Below are positions 41,293-50,243 of a stretch of DNA of 64,000 nt, piece after piece. A program made the translations under genes and the position numbers. The stretch is from Mycobacteriales bacterium. Its GTDB lineage: Bacteria > Actinomycetota > Actinomycetes > Mycobacteriales > Mycobacteriaceae. The stretch spans positions 117,315 through 181,314 of the forward strand of contig JAHABL010000003.1 in NCBI GenBank assembly GCA_018376445.1, in the 5' to 3' direction. Under the pieces are notes generated by a model that ran no database searches, was not told where the DNA came from, and saw only the letters and a list, made by a program, of their open reading frames with translations. The first letter of the stretch is position 1; every line of letters starts with the position of its first letter.

Positions 41293-43617
41293 GTGATTAC
41301 CGGACGACTCAACGGACGCTACGAGCTGGGCGAAGCACTCGGCTACGGCGGCATGAGCGAAGTGCGCGCCGCCCGCGACACCCTGCTCAACCGCGATGTC
41401 GCGATCAAGATCCTGCGTAAAGACTTGGCCCGCGACCACAACTTCCTGGAACGCTTCCGCCGCGAAGCCCGCAACAGCGCACGTCTCAACCACCCCAACA
41501 TTGTCGCCATCTACGACACCGGCGAATGCGTCACCGACGACGGCACCCTCGCCTACATCGTCATGGAACGCCTAGGTGGCCGCACCCTCCGCGAACTTGT
41601 CGGCACTGAAGGCGCCCTGCCCATTAAGCAGGCCCTGAGGCTCATCGCGCAGGTCGCCAATGCCCTCGACTACAGCCACCAAATGGGCATCGTGCACCGG
41701 GACATCAAACCTGCCAACATTATGCTCACCCTCACCGGTACCCCCAAGGTGATGGACTTCGGCATCAGCCGCGCCGCCGACGACATGCAGTCACTCACCC
41801 AGACCGCCACCGTGTTCGGCACCGCCCAATACATCAGCCCCGAACACGCCATGGGCCACAAAATCGACTACCGTGCCGACATTTATGCCCTCGGCTGTGT
41901 CCTCTACGAGTGTCTCACCGGCCAGCCTCCCTTCCAGGCAGAAACCGCTGTGGCGGTGGCATGCAAGCATGTGCAGGACGCCCCCATACCGCCCAGCAAC
42001 ATCCGCCCAGAGATCAGCCCCGAGCTGGATGCGGTGGTTCTGAAGGCGCTGGCGAAGCGGCCCGAGGATCGCTTCGCCAACGCTGGCGATTTCCAGGGTG
42101 CCCTCGAAAACATTTTGGGTGAGAAGGTTGCCACCCGGGTGCAGCTGCCCGATTACCAGAAGATGGGCGCCACCCTGGCTGCTGACACCGCCCCCACTGA
42201 GTCCTTTGCTACCGCTACCTCCATCCTGCCCATTCAGGTTCGCCCCCTGGATGAGCTGGACTCTGATAAGGAGGAGGGTGACGGTGACGGGTCCTTGGCG
42301 GGCTTGGCTGCTCCCGGTGGGCCCGCTGACCCCTACTATGCTCCCGCTACTGCCCAACTGGGCGCGGCGGGCGCTGGTGTTGCCGGTGCAGCTGCGTGGG
42401 GTGCTGCGCAAGGCGGCTACGCCGACACGAACAACAACGGCCCGTACAACAACGGCTACCAAGGGGCCTTCCCGGAGCAGGGAGGCTACCCGCCCAGTGC
42501 CGGCCCGGCGCAGGGCCAGAATGGGGCAGGCTACCCCGGCTACGGCCCGGCAGGCGCGGGCGGCTGGGGAGGCGCCGGAACAGCCAGTGTCGCCAGCTTC
42601 GACGACGGTAATGGGCAGCGCCCCAACGGCGCCCCAGCCGATTCCCGTAGCGACGCGGACGAGCACTCCGACGGTAAGTCCGGGGGGAAGAAGCGCGGCC
42701 GCACCGCCCTTATTGCGGTGGCGTCGGTGCTCGGTTTGCTGTTGGCTGGTACCGGTGTCTACTACGGTGTCGTCACCAACCCCAACGTCAACATGGCCGC
42801 CTACAGTGACCTGCAGGACTATCAGGGTCGGGACGCCCGCCCCATCTATGATTCTCTGGTGAAGGACGGCTACACCGTCAACGTCGTCACCAACTACATG
42901 CGTACCCAAACCAACGGCACCATTATCCGCACGAACCCGCCGGCCGGCTCGAAGGTGAACAAGGAAACTCCCATCACCATCTATGTGGCCACCGGTGGTG
43001 AGCCCATTGAGGTTCCCGACGTCGCCGGCAAGAGTGTGGATGAGGCCCGCGCCACCCTTCTCCTCATGGGCATCCCGGTGGAATCCGCCACCAAGATCAG
43101 ACCCTCGGAGCGCAGCAAGAAGGGTGATGTTATTGGCACCAGCACTCCCGCCGGGGAGAACATTCCTCCGAACAAGAGCATCCAGATTTATGTGGGTAGT
43201 GGCCGTCCGGCCGTCCGCATGCCATCTGTGATCGGGGACGAGGAGAACGTTGCCAAGGAGAAGGTCGCTAAGGCGAAGCTGAAGGTGCGGGTACAGATGA
43301 CGAAGTCGTCGAAACCGCGCGGTACTGTCGTGTCGCTGAAGAATGCCGGCCAAGACCTGTCCGAGGGTGACACGGTCACCCTAGTGGTGTCTGACGGCTC
43401 GCTCATCGTCATGCCGGACCTGGTGGGTGAAACCGTGGGTTCCGCCCGCAGCATGCTGGCAGAGGCGGGCTGGGACGGCCAGCTCAACCGCTCCCGGGCC
43501 AGCACTCTCAACATTGCACGCATCGGCCGGGTAGCAAAGCAGTACCCGGCGGCGGGGGCTGAGGTGGACAAGGATTCCGCCGTCAGCATCACCGTATACG
43601 AATTGAATCTGCCGTAA
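41293..43617 (+). CDS. PASTA-domain Ser/Thr kinase, first of two pknB copies
   Basis: 774 residues. The kinase domain has GYGGMSEV, VAIKIL, HRDIKPAN, DFG in VMDFGISR and an activation loop SLTQTATVFGTAQYISPEHA. A Gly/Ala/Tyr/Gln linker of ~170 residues leads to a membrane helix near 469 and four PASTA-type repeats, among them VPDVAGKSVDEAR and MPDLVGETVGSAR. PASTA domains sense muropeptides or lipid II. The next gene is a better match to M. tuberculosis PknB, so this looks like an extra paralogue. The GTG at 41293 follows the pknA stop by nine bases; the next kinase starts 15 bases after its end, with AAGGAGG before it. Confidence 0.92.
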   Translation: MITGRLNGRYELGEALGYGGMSEVRAARDTLLNRDVAIKILRKDLARDHNFLERFRREARNSARLNHPNIVAIYDTGECVTDDGTLAYIVMERLGGRTLRELVGTEGALPIKQALRLIAQVANALDYSHQMGIVHRDIKPANIMLTLTGTPKVMDFGISRAADDMQSLTQTATVFGTAQYISPEHAMGHKIDYRADIYALGCVLYECLTGQPPFQAETAVAVACKHVQDAPIPPSNIRPEISPELDAVVLKALAKRPEDRFANAGDFQGALENILGEKVATRVQLPDYQKMGATLAADTAPTESFATATSILPIQVRPLDELDSDKEEGDGDGSLAGLAAPGGPADPYYAPATAQLGAAGAGVAGAAAWGAAQGGYADTNNNGPYNNGYQGAFPEQGGYPPSAGPAQGQNGAGYPGYGPAGAGGWGGAGTASVASFDDGNGQRPNGAPADSRSDADEHSDGKSGGKKRGRTALIAVASVLGLLLAGTGVYYGVVTNPNVNMAAYSDLQDYQGRDARPIYDSLVKDGYTVNVVTNYMRTQTNGTIIRTNPPAGSKVNKETPITIYVATGGEPIEVPDVAGKSVDEARATLLLMGIPVESATKIRPSERSKKGDVIGTSTPAGENIPPNKSIQIYVGSGRPAVRMPSVIGDEENVAKEKVAKAKLKVRVQMTKSSKPRGTVVSLKNAGQDLSEGDTVTLVVSDGSLIVMPDLVGETVGSARSMLAEAGWDGQLNRSRASTLNIARIGRVAKQYPAAGAEVDKDSAVSITVYELNLP

Positions 43618-43632
43618 GGAGGCCACCCAACA

Positions 43633-46065
43633 ATGGAAGGACTGCTTTCCAATCGCTACGAGCTGGGGGACATCCTCGGATATGGCGGGATGAGCGAAGT
43701 TCGCATAGCTGTGGACACTGTTCTGCAGCGCGAGGTCGCTGTTAAGATCCTGCGTCCGGACCTGGCTCGGGACCCATCCTTCCTGGAACGCTTCCGGCAG
43801 GAGGCCCAGAATAGCGCAAAGCTCAACCACCCCAACATTGTCGCTATCTACGACACGGCGGAAGCCGAGACTGATGAGGGCGTGTGCCCCTACATTGTCA
43901 TGGAGCTGATTCGCGGCCAGACGCTGCGCGACATGGTGCACGAGGACGGTGCTCTCTACCCGCAGCGCGCCATGCACATTGTCTCCGACCTGTGTGATGC
44001 GTTGGATTACAGCCACAAGATGGGTGTGGTGCACCGCGATGTGAAGCCCGGCAATGTCATGATTACCAGCACCGGCAAGGTGAAGGTGATGGACTTCGGC
44101 ATTTCCCGCGTGGTGGACGCCCCCAGTGCCATGACGGCAACCTCCCAGGTGATCGGTACTGCCTCCTACCTGTCCCCGGAGCAGGCGCGCGGCCAGAACG
44201 TGGACTTTCGCTCAGATATTTATGCTGCCGGCTGTGTGCTGTATGAGGCCATTACCGGCCAGCCGCCGTTTGAGGGCGAGTCTGCCCTGTCGGTGGCCTA
44301 CCAGCATGTGCAGGAGGATCCGGTTCCGCCAAGCCACCTCAACGAGTTAGTGTCCGCTGGCCTAGATGCGGTGGTTTTGAAGGCTATGGCGAAGAATCCG
44401 GAGGATCGCTACCAGTCTGCCGCCGATATGGAGGCGGATTTGGTGACGGTGCTGCACGGGCAACGGCCGATGGCGATGAAGAGTGACGCTACCTTGGTGC
44501 AGCCGGTGCTGACCGATGAGGATATTGCCCGGATGGCGGCGGAACGCCAAGCGGCTGGTGTTGTGCCAGGCGCTGGTCTGCTGGGTGCAGGCATGTTAGG
44601 TGTCGGCGCGGCTGGCGCAGGTGCTGCTGGTGCGGGTGCTGCTGGTGCCGCCGGCGCAGGCGAGGGGAGTGGTGCCGGTGACGGTGCAGCCTCCTCCGCA
44701 ACCGACCAACCCGCCAACATTGGCGAAATGATGGCGGCTGCCGCGGCGGCTGGCCAAGCTAACTCGCGACAAGCCAGCGAGGATACCAAAAACACTACCG
44801 CCGACCAGCGCAAACCCATTAACGAAAAGGGTGTGCGCTTCGGTGCGATGCGCGACGACGACCACCACCCCGGCCTCAAGAACAGTGCCGCCGGCGCTGG
44901 CGCTACCGCCACCGCTGATGCTTCCGGCGCCGATACCGCCGGCAAGGCAGAGGGTGACGGCGCTACCACAACAGGTGACGGGACCGACGCCGCCACCTCC
45001 GACGGCGCCGACGCATCTGCACACACCACTAACGGCGCCACCTCCGACACCAAGAATGGCAAAGCTGACGGCACCAATAACCTCAGCCAGCCGGAACCCC
45101 TGGAGGCACCAGTCTCCAAGAAGCAGTCGAAGCGGAAGAGCGTCCGCCGCCACTTCAAGAAACTCGGCATTGCGTTGCTCGTCCTCATTGGTCTGTCCAT
45201 GACGGGCATTGTCATTACCGAAGCCGTCACCGGTGTCAGCATCTTCTCCAACCAGCTGGCCGTCCCCGACGTCACCAACCTGAAAGCCAACGACGCCACC
45301 GACCGCCTGCGCCAGCAAGGCCTGCGCGTGGATCTGCAAACGGAAGCCTCCAACACGGTTCCGCGCGGCATGGCCATCCGCACCGACCCGGCCGCCAGCA
45401 CCATGGTGGCTCGCGGTGGGCGCGTCACCCTCATTGTGTCCTCCGGTAAGGGACCCATTGTGGTGCCGGATGTGCAAGGCATGAGCGAAGAGGCCGCCCG
45501 TGAGAAGCTCACCATGGCGGGCCTCAAGGTGGCCAGCGAGGTGCGCCGCGTGCCCTCCGACGAGGACATGGCTGACAAGGTGGTGAAGTTGTCCGTGCCG
45601 CTGGGCTCCACTGTATCCCCGTCGCAGGAAGTGACCATCCTGCTGGGTACTGGTGACTCTGCCACCTTCATCCCCTCCACAGTTGGTATGACGGAAGCGC
45701 AAGCTCGCGGCAACCTGGAGGATGCTGGCTTCTCTGTGAAGGTGAAGAAGATTCACTCCAGCAAGCCGAAGGGCACGGTGGTGAGCACCAGCCCGAAGGA
45801 GAAGGCCAACAAGGGCGACACCGTCACCATTATGGTGTCTGACGGCAGCGGCATCATCATGCCGAACGTGCGTGGCCTCAGCCAGGATGAAGCGGTGCGC
45901 CAGCTGCGTGCCGCCGGCTGGGACGGCACCCTCAGCGTGAAGAAGGTGCGTACCACCAACTTCTCGAAGTCCGGCCAGGTGAAGGACCAGAGCCCCGAGC
46001 CCGGTTCCGACATTCCCGAAGATGGAACCGTTGTTCTGCAGGTCTACGATGTGAGCCTTTTCTAA
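43633..46065 (+). CDS. pknB: PASTA-domain Ser/Thr kinase PknB (orthologue-like copy)
   Basis: 810 residues. The kinase domain begins NRYELGDILGYGGMSEV and resembles M. tuberculosis PknB closely: LARDPSFLERFR, VVHRDVKPGN, DFG in VMDFGISR, VIGTASYLSPEQARG and SVAYQHVQEDPVPPS. The activation loop keeps two Thr (MTATSQV) as in PknB. A long Ala/Gly/Thr/Asp linker (~200 residues) precedes a membrane helix near 509. Four PASTA repeats follow, such as VPDVTNLKANDATDRL, VPDVQGMSEEAAREKL and MPNVRGLSQDEAVRQL. It senses wall fragments and phosphorylates growth regulators. The stop TAA overlaps the ATG of an SGNH hydrolase gene by one base. Confidence 0.93.
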   Translation: MEGLLSNRYELGDILGYGGMSEVRIAVDTVLQREVAVKILRPDLARDPSFLERFRQEAQNSAKLNHPNIVAIYDTAEAETDEGVCPYIVMELIRGQTLRDMVHEDGALYPQRAMHIVSDLCDALDYSHKMGVVHRDVKPGNVMITSTGKVKVMDFGISRVVDAPSAMTATSQVIGTASYLSPEQARGQNVDFRSDIYAAGCVLYEAITGQPPFEGESALSVAYQHVQEDPVPPSHLNELVSAGLDAVVLKAMAKNPEDRYQSAADMEADLVTVLHGQRPMAMKSDATLVQPVLTDEDIARMAAERQAAGVVPGAGLLGAGMLGVGAAGAGAAGAGAAGAAGAGEGSGAGDGAASSATDQPANIGEMMAAAAAAGQANSRQASEDTKNTTADQRKPINEKGVRFGAMRDDDHHPGLKNSAAGAGATATADASGADTAGKAEGDGATTTGDGTDAATSDGADASAHTTNGATSDTKNGKADGTNNLSQPEPLEAPVSKKQSKRKSVRRHFKKLGIALLVLIGLSMTGIVITEAVTGVSIFSNQLAVPDVTNLKANDATDRLRQQGLRVDLQTEASNTVPRGMAIRTDPAASTMVARGGRVTLIVSSGKGPIVVPDVQGMSEEAAREKLTMAGLKVASEVRRVPSDEDMADKVVKLSVPLGSTVSPSQEVTILLGTGDSATFIPSTVGMTEAQARGNLEDAGFSVKVKKIHSSKPKGTVVSTSPKEKANKGDTVTIMVSDGSGIIMPNVRGLSQDEAVRQLRAAGWDGTLSVKKVRTTNFSKSGQVKDQSPEPGSDIPEDGTVVLQVYDVSLF

Positions 46066-47258
46066 TGAAAATCTCTCCCACTCGTATTCTGTCCGCCCTC
46101 GGGGCAGCACTTACCAGTGCTGCCCTGGTGGGTGGGCTGCTTGCTCCCTCGGCCTCCGCCCGGGTTTCCACAGCCGCCACCCCGGCTTCTACGGCCTCCG
46201 CCTGGGCTTCCACAGCCGCCACCCAAACACTTGCCCCGCAATGGATTGGCGACCCCTGGCCGGACAGCCCCGGCTTTCCCCTGCCCTATACCCCACCCGA
46301 CGGATCGGGCAGGCTCGACTTCGGTATCCGCGATACCACTCCTGCCCCCTTCACTTTGCTGAACTATGGCGGCATCCCCTTGAAGGGCCCCAATTTTGTC
46401 AATATTGGGGACTCTTACACCACCACCACCTTCTACGGGACCACTCTGGTGGAGCCCTGCTTCCGCAACGCTGTGGGGTTCGCTCCGGCGGTGGCGGCTC
46501 AGGTGAAACTGCCTCCCCGCGATGCCGCTTGCCCCGGTGCCGGGATCGAGAACTACTGGCACACCATGAAGTCCTTCCAGTTCCCTGTCCCGAAGATGCC
46601 GCAGCGACTGGCCATCAATAAGGACACGCAGCTGGTAGTGGTGAGCCTGGGTGGCAACGATGCCTACACGGAATCCATGGTGGCGCTTGCCCTCACATGT
46701 GTGGCCTCCTGGGCGAGCCCGACAGAGCGGCTGTCCAGCAACCCGTGTGAACGGCGTGTCGGCACCCGCCTGTTCAGCCGGGCGAAAGCCATGGAGCGTG
46801 CACTCACCTATGTGTTGAAGGATGCGAAGAAGCGGGCGAATAAGGACGCTGTGGTTATCGCCATGGGTTACTTCAATCCCTTCCCTCCGGCTGCCGAGTA
46901 CTGCTGGGAACGTGCCCTCGCCCCGGTGGGGGACCTGAAGTTTGTTCACCATCTTTTTGTGACGATCAATGAGTCGGTGCGGCGGGCCGCAAAGAGTGCT
47001 GGTGTGCTGTACTACAACCCAGCGGCGGAGGAGGCCTTTGCCCGCTCCAGCTGTGGGCTACCGTTGTACCGGCTGATCTCTATTTCGGGTTTGCCGGAGT
47101 TTGGGGTGCCGTTCCACCCCACGCTGACGGGTCACTGGAACATGTCGAAACACGTTTCCTCCCTTTATGAGGAGGAATTGGAGGCGCGGCGGCATGGCCG
47201 GAGTATTGCCCGGCAGACGTGGCAGGTTAGTCCTGGCAGCAAAGATGCCATTCTGTAG
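46065..47258 (+). CDS. secreted SGNH hydrolase, paralogue 1
   Basis: 397 residues: a Sec signal (Ala/Leu-rich core ending A-S-A-R region), a Ser/Thr/Ala linker and a GDSL/SGNH hydrolase domain. Block I is NIGDSYTTT (nucleophile Ser), the Asn block is LGGND, and the His block is PFHPTLTGH. Cys residues are spaced as in the other three copies and probably form disulfides. Members of this family in Mycobacteriales act on lipids, esters or sugar acyl groups outside the membrane. The ATG shares a base with the pknB stop, so it is translated from the kinase operon. No ribosome site other than that within pknB. Confidence 0.88.
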   Translation: MKISPTRILSALGAALTSAALVGGLLAPSASARVSTAATPASTASAWASTAATQTLAPQWIGDPWPDSPGFPLPYTPPDGSGRLDFGIRDTTPAPFTLLNYGGIPLKGPNFVNIGDSYTTTTFYGTTLVEPCFRNAVGFAPAVAAQVKLPPRDAACPGAGIENYWHTMKSFQFPVPKMPQRLAINKDTQLVVVSLGGNDAYTESMVALALTCVASWASPTERLSSNPCERRVGTRLFSRAKAMERALTYVLKDAKKRANKDAVVIAMGYFNPFPPAAEYCWERALAPVGDLKFVHHLFVTINESVRRAAKSAGVLYYNPAAEEAFARSSCGLPLYRLISISGLPEFGVPFHPTLTGHWNMSKHVSSLYEEELEARRHGRSIARQTWQVSPGSKDAIL

Positions 47259-47444
47259 TAACAAAACTCACCTTTCTTCCCATCGCTAAACGTAAGCTAG
47301 AAGCTGCACTGTAAGCTGTGGCCGACTACTCCTACCGGTCCCATCGCTCGCTACTGTGTAACCCTTGTTAGACCCAGCCCCGCGCTGGGAACACGTTTCA
47401 GTACCTGCTGTCGCCCTGCGGCAGCCAGCGATTGGAGGAAATCC

Positions 47445-48569
47445 ATGGGACGCTACCACAAAGCGTGTCTTGCGATCGCAGCCGCCGTCAGCCTGCTAGC
47501 AGGCTCCGTATGGGGCACCGGCACCGGCTTCGCCAAAGAAATCGACCCCAACGACCCCGATTACAACACTCCCGGATTCCCGCTCCCCACCGTAGAAAAC
47601 GACGAGAACGACAGCCCCCTCACCGGCGGTCGCATTGACTGGGGAATCACCGATGACACCCCCGCCCCCTTCACCGTGTTGAACTACGGCGGCCTACCCC
47701 TGCCCGTTGACAATTTCGTCAACATTGGGGACTCGTACACCACGACCGCCTTCTACGCCACCACCCTGCCAGAACCCTGCTTCCACAATGCTATTGGCTT
47801 CGCCACCGCAGTAGGTGCGCAGACCGGCCTCGCCGTCCGTGACGCTGCCTGCGCCGGCGCGGGCATTCCCTTCTACTGGCACACCATGAAGTCCTTCCAG
47901 TTCCCCGTAGCGAAGGCACCCCAACGCCTCGCCATCGATAAACACACCAAACTGGTGGTGGTCTCGCTGGGCGGCAATGACACCTACACCAACTCCATGA
48001 TCGCGGTGCTGGCGGGCTGCATTGCCAGCTGGTCTATCCCCAAGTACTACAACCAGGGCAACCCGTGTGCCCGCAAGATGGCCCCCGAAATGATGCCGCG
48101 CGCGAAGGCGCTGGTGCCGGCCCTCACCTACATGTACAAGGATGCGAAAAAGCGGGCAGCGAAGGATGCCGTGGTTATCGCCATGGGCTACTTCAACCCC
48201 CTGCCGAAGAACACCGAAAACTGCCTCATTGACGGTCCCGCCCCCAAGGGCGACCTGAAGTTCATCAACGAGATCTTCACCGTCATCAACCGCTCCATCC
48301 GCACTGCCGCCAAGAAGGCGGGGGTGCTCTACTACAACCCCTCTGCGGAACAGACCTACGCGCAGACCAGCTGCGGCGCCCCGTTTGCCCGCATGATTTC
48401 TATTACCGGCCTGCCGGAGTACTCGGTCCCGTTCCATCCCACGTTGACGGGTCACTACAATGCGGCAGAGCATGTGGTGGCACTGTACAACCAGGAGTTG
48501 GCGGCCCGCGAGCACGGCACGACCATTGCTCCGCAGACCTGGAAGGCTCCCTACCATCCGGTGAACTAG
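47445..48569 (+). CDS. secreted SGNH hydrolase, paralogue 2
   Basis: 374 residues and the closest relative of paralogue 1. After a signal peptide and a short Asp/Asn-rich segment come NIGDSYTTT (Ser), LGGNDTY and PFHPTLTGH. The shared segment YWHTMKSFQFPV identifies copies 1 and 2 as a subgroup. Likely an extracellular esterase or acyltransferase, with unknown substrate. It has its own ribosome site (GGAGGAAA) and a 186-base gap upstream, so it may have its own promoter. Confidence 0.88.
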   Translation: MGRYHKACLAIAAAVSLLAGSVWGTGTGFAKEIDPNDPDYNTPGFPLPTVENDENDSPLTGGRIDWGITDDTPAPFTVLNYGGLPLPVDNFVNIGDSYTTTAFYATTLPEPCFHNAIGFATAVGAQTGLAVRDAACAGAGIPFYWHTMKSFQFPVAKAPQRLAIDKHTKLVVVSLGGNDTYTNSMIAVLAGCIASWSIPKYYNQGNPCARKMAPEMMPRAKALVPALTYMYKDAKKRAAKDAVVIAMGYFNPLPKNTENCLIDGPAPKGDLKFINEIFTVINRSIRTAAKKAGVLYYNPSAEQTYAQTSCGAPFARMISITGLPEYSVPFHPTLTGHYNAAEHVVALYNQELAAREHGTTIAPQTWKAPYHPVN

Positions 48570-48640
48570 CTGCCGAGGGTGAGTAGCTAGCGTGGGCGCC
48601 TAGCGCGGGTGCCGGTTGTGAGTGCTATGTGTAGGGAGTG

Positions 48641-48668
48641 CTGGCGTCTCGCCAGTAGACAGTTTTTT
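48641..48668 (+). terminator. short hairpin and T-run between SGNH paralogues 2 and 3
   Basis: CTGGCG-TCT-CGCCAG, then TAGACAG and six T. The stem is only six bases, and the T-run is seven bases away, so it is a weaker terminator candidate. Confidence 0.5.
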
Positions 48669-48752
48669 ACATAGTGGTAAATAACAATTGTCTAGAAGAT
48701 GAACAAGCGCCTAAGATTGTGCCTACTTGTTCGTTTGTCAAGGAGTATCACT

Positions 48753-49826
48753 ATGCGTAAACGCCTCCAGCGCTCCCTCACCGCCGGTCTCTCCGCCGGC
48801 TTCTTACTGGTCGGGACCTTGGGACAGACAGCCGCCTGGGCTGCCACCGAGCCCAACCCCGAACCCACCCCCGGTTTCCCTCTCGCCGGTAAGTACGATT
48901 ACCCGGACGATAAATCCGATATTCGCGATTCCACTCCTGCTCCCTACACCGTCATCAACTACGGCGGTATCCCCACCAAGAGCCCGAACTTTGTGAACGT
49001 TGGTGACAGCCACACCGCCACCGCCTGGATCCCCACCACTATCCCCGAACCCTGCCTCCACAATGCGTTGGGCTTCGCGCAGGTTGTGGGCCAGAAGACC
49101 GGCCTGGATGTGCGGGATGCGTCCTGCGCTGGCGCCGGCATTGAACACTACTGGCACACCAAGCCCACCTACCTGGGCGACATCCCCAAGGCTGCGCAAC
49201 GCCTCGCCATCAACAAGAACACCAAGCTGGTGGTGGCCTCGCTGGGTGGTAATGACACTTATGAGGATGCCATGGCTGTGGTGGTCGCAAAGTGCACCGA
49301 CTATTGGAAGAAGAAGCAGGCGTGTGCCACCTACCTGCGTCCGCAGATGATGAGCCGCGCCGAGGCATTGTCCCCCGCCATGTACTACATGCTGAAGGAC
49401 ATTAAGATGCGGGCGGCAAAGGATGCGGTGGTTATTGGTATGGGGTACTACTCCCCCATGCCGCGGAACTACAAGGGCTGCTGGGCGGATGGTCTGCTGC
49501 CCGCTGGCGACCTGAAGCTCATTCACGACTATGTGGTGGAGCTGAACCATCAGATGCAGATGGCTGCAAAGAAAGCTGGCGTCATCTTCTACAACCCCTC
49601 CCAGTACATCACCTTTAAGACGTCAGGCTGCGGTACTGCCCAGGATCGTCTGATCACGATGACGGGCTTCCCGGAGGTGAATACCCCGATCCATCCGACG
49701 CTGCGGGGCCAGTGGCTGTCCGCTGACACTGTAGTGAAGCTCTACAACCAGGAGCTGGCGGCACGGAAGGCTGGTACGTCTATTGCACCGGCTACGTGGA
49801 CGGTTTCCTACGACACCAAGGGCTAG
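48753..49826 (+). CDS. secreted SGNH hydrolase, paralogue 3
   Basis: 357 residues: a signal peptide ending near A-W-A-A-T, then the SGNH domain with NVGDSHTAT (Ser; His replaces the Tyr of copies 1 and 2), LGGNDTY and PIHPTLRGQ (His block). With copy 4 it shares IPKAAQRLAINKNT, YYMLKDIK and NPSQYI, forming the second subgroup. The ATG at 48753 has AAGGAG at good spacing; an ORF start at 48699 would put extra basic residues before the signal. Transcription probably starts in the 183-base gap upstream and ends at the hairpin at 49893. Confidence 0.88.
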   Translation: MRKRLQRSLTAGLSAGFLLVGTLGQTAAWAATEPNPEPTPGFPLAGKYDYPDDKSDIRDSTPAPYTVINYGGIPTKSPNFVNVGDSHTATAWIPTTIPEPCLHNALGFAQVVGQKTGLDVRDASCAGAGIEHYWHTKPTYLGDIPKAAQRLAINKNTKLVVASLGGNDTYEDAMAVVVAKCTDYWKKKQACATYLRPQMMSRAEALSPAMYYMLKDIKMRAAKDAVVIGMGYYSPMPRNYKGCWADGLLPAGDLKLIHDYVVELNHQMQMAAKKAGVIFYNPSQYITFKTSGCGTAQDRLITMTGFPEVNTPIHPTLRGQWLSADTVVKLYNQELAARKAGTSIAPATWTVSYDTKG

Positions 49827-49892
49827 TTATGCAGCACCTTTAGGGGCGTTTGGGGGCGCTTAGGGGTGTGTGTCGACTAACAGAATAATGAG

Positions 49893-49928
49893 CACGGCAG
49901 GTGCCCTCTTTGTGGGGTACCTGCCGTG
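49893..49928 (+). terminator. terminator after SGNH paralogue 3
   Basis: 10-base arms CACGGCAGGT/ACCTGCCGTG extended by inner CCC/GGG pairs, followed by TATGTATGTTTG. Confidence 0.7.
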
Positions 49929-50200
49929 TATGTATGTTTGCTGAAAACTTTTAGGGGATGAAGTGTTCTTAAGTGTTTACACTCTGACACTCGTGACAAA
50001 TTTGCGACAACTTTATTCTAGTTGTTGCAGTACTCTAGAAAACACAAGACCTGCCACCCACAAACTAAGAGAATCCACTATATTTGCAGTTTAAAGCATA
50101 TTAAGTTATGACACTCCGCGTTTCCTATGCCTCACAATATGAGCATTATGAACACGATCACATTTATTAAATCATGGGTGGATGATTATTATGTCATTCG

Positions 50201-50216
50201 GTTGTATGCATACAAC
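50201..50216. promoter_or_regulatory. 16-base palindrome, candidate operator of SGNH paralogue 4
   Basis: GTTGTATGCATACAAC is perfectly palindromic and lies 27 bases before the ATG at 50244. Position and symmetry fit a dimeric repressor site. The regulator is unknown. Confidence 0.5.
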
Positions 50217-50243
50217 ACTACTTATTTATAACAAGGAGAACCC

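Larger units (their letters stand above)
49827..50243. other. 417-base AT-rich intergenic region before SGNH paralogue 4
   Basis: After the terminator at 49893-49928 the sequence is far richer in A/T than the neighbouring genes. It holds AAGTGTT direct repeats (49961, 49971), an imperfect ACAAC/GTTGT inverted repeat (50004-50028) and the perfect palindrome at 50201-50216. This looks like a heavily regulated promoter region. Confidence 0.5.
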
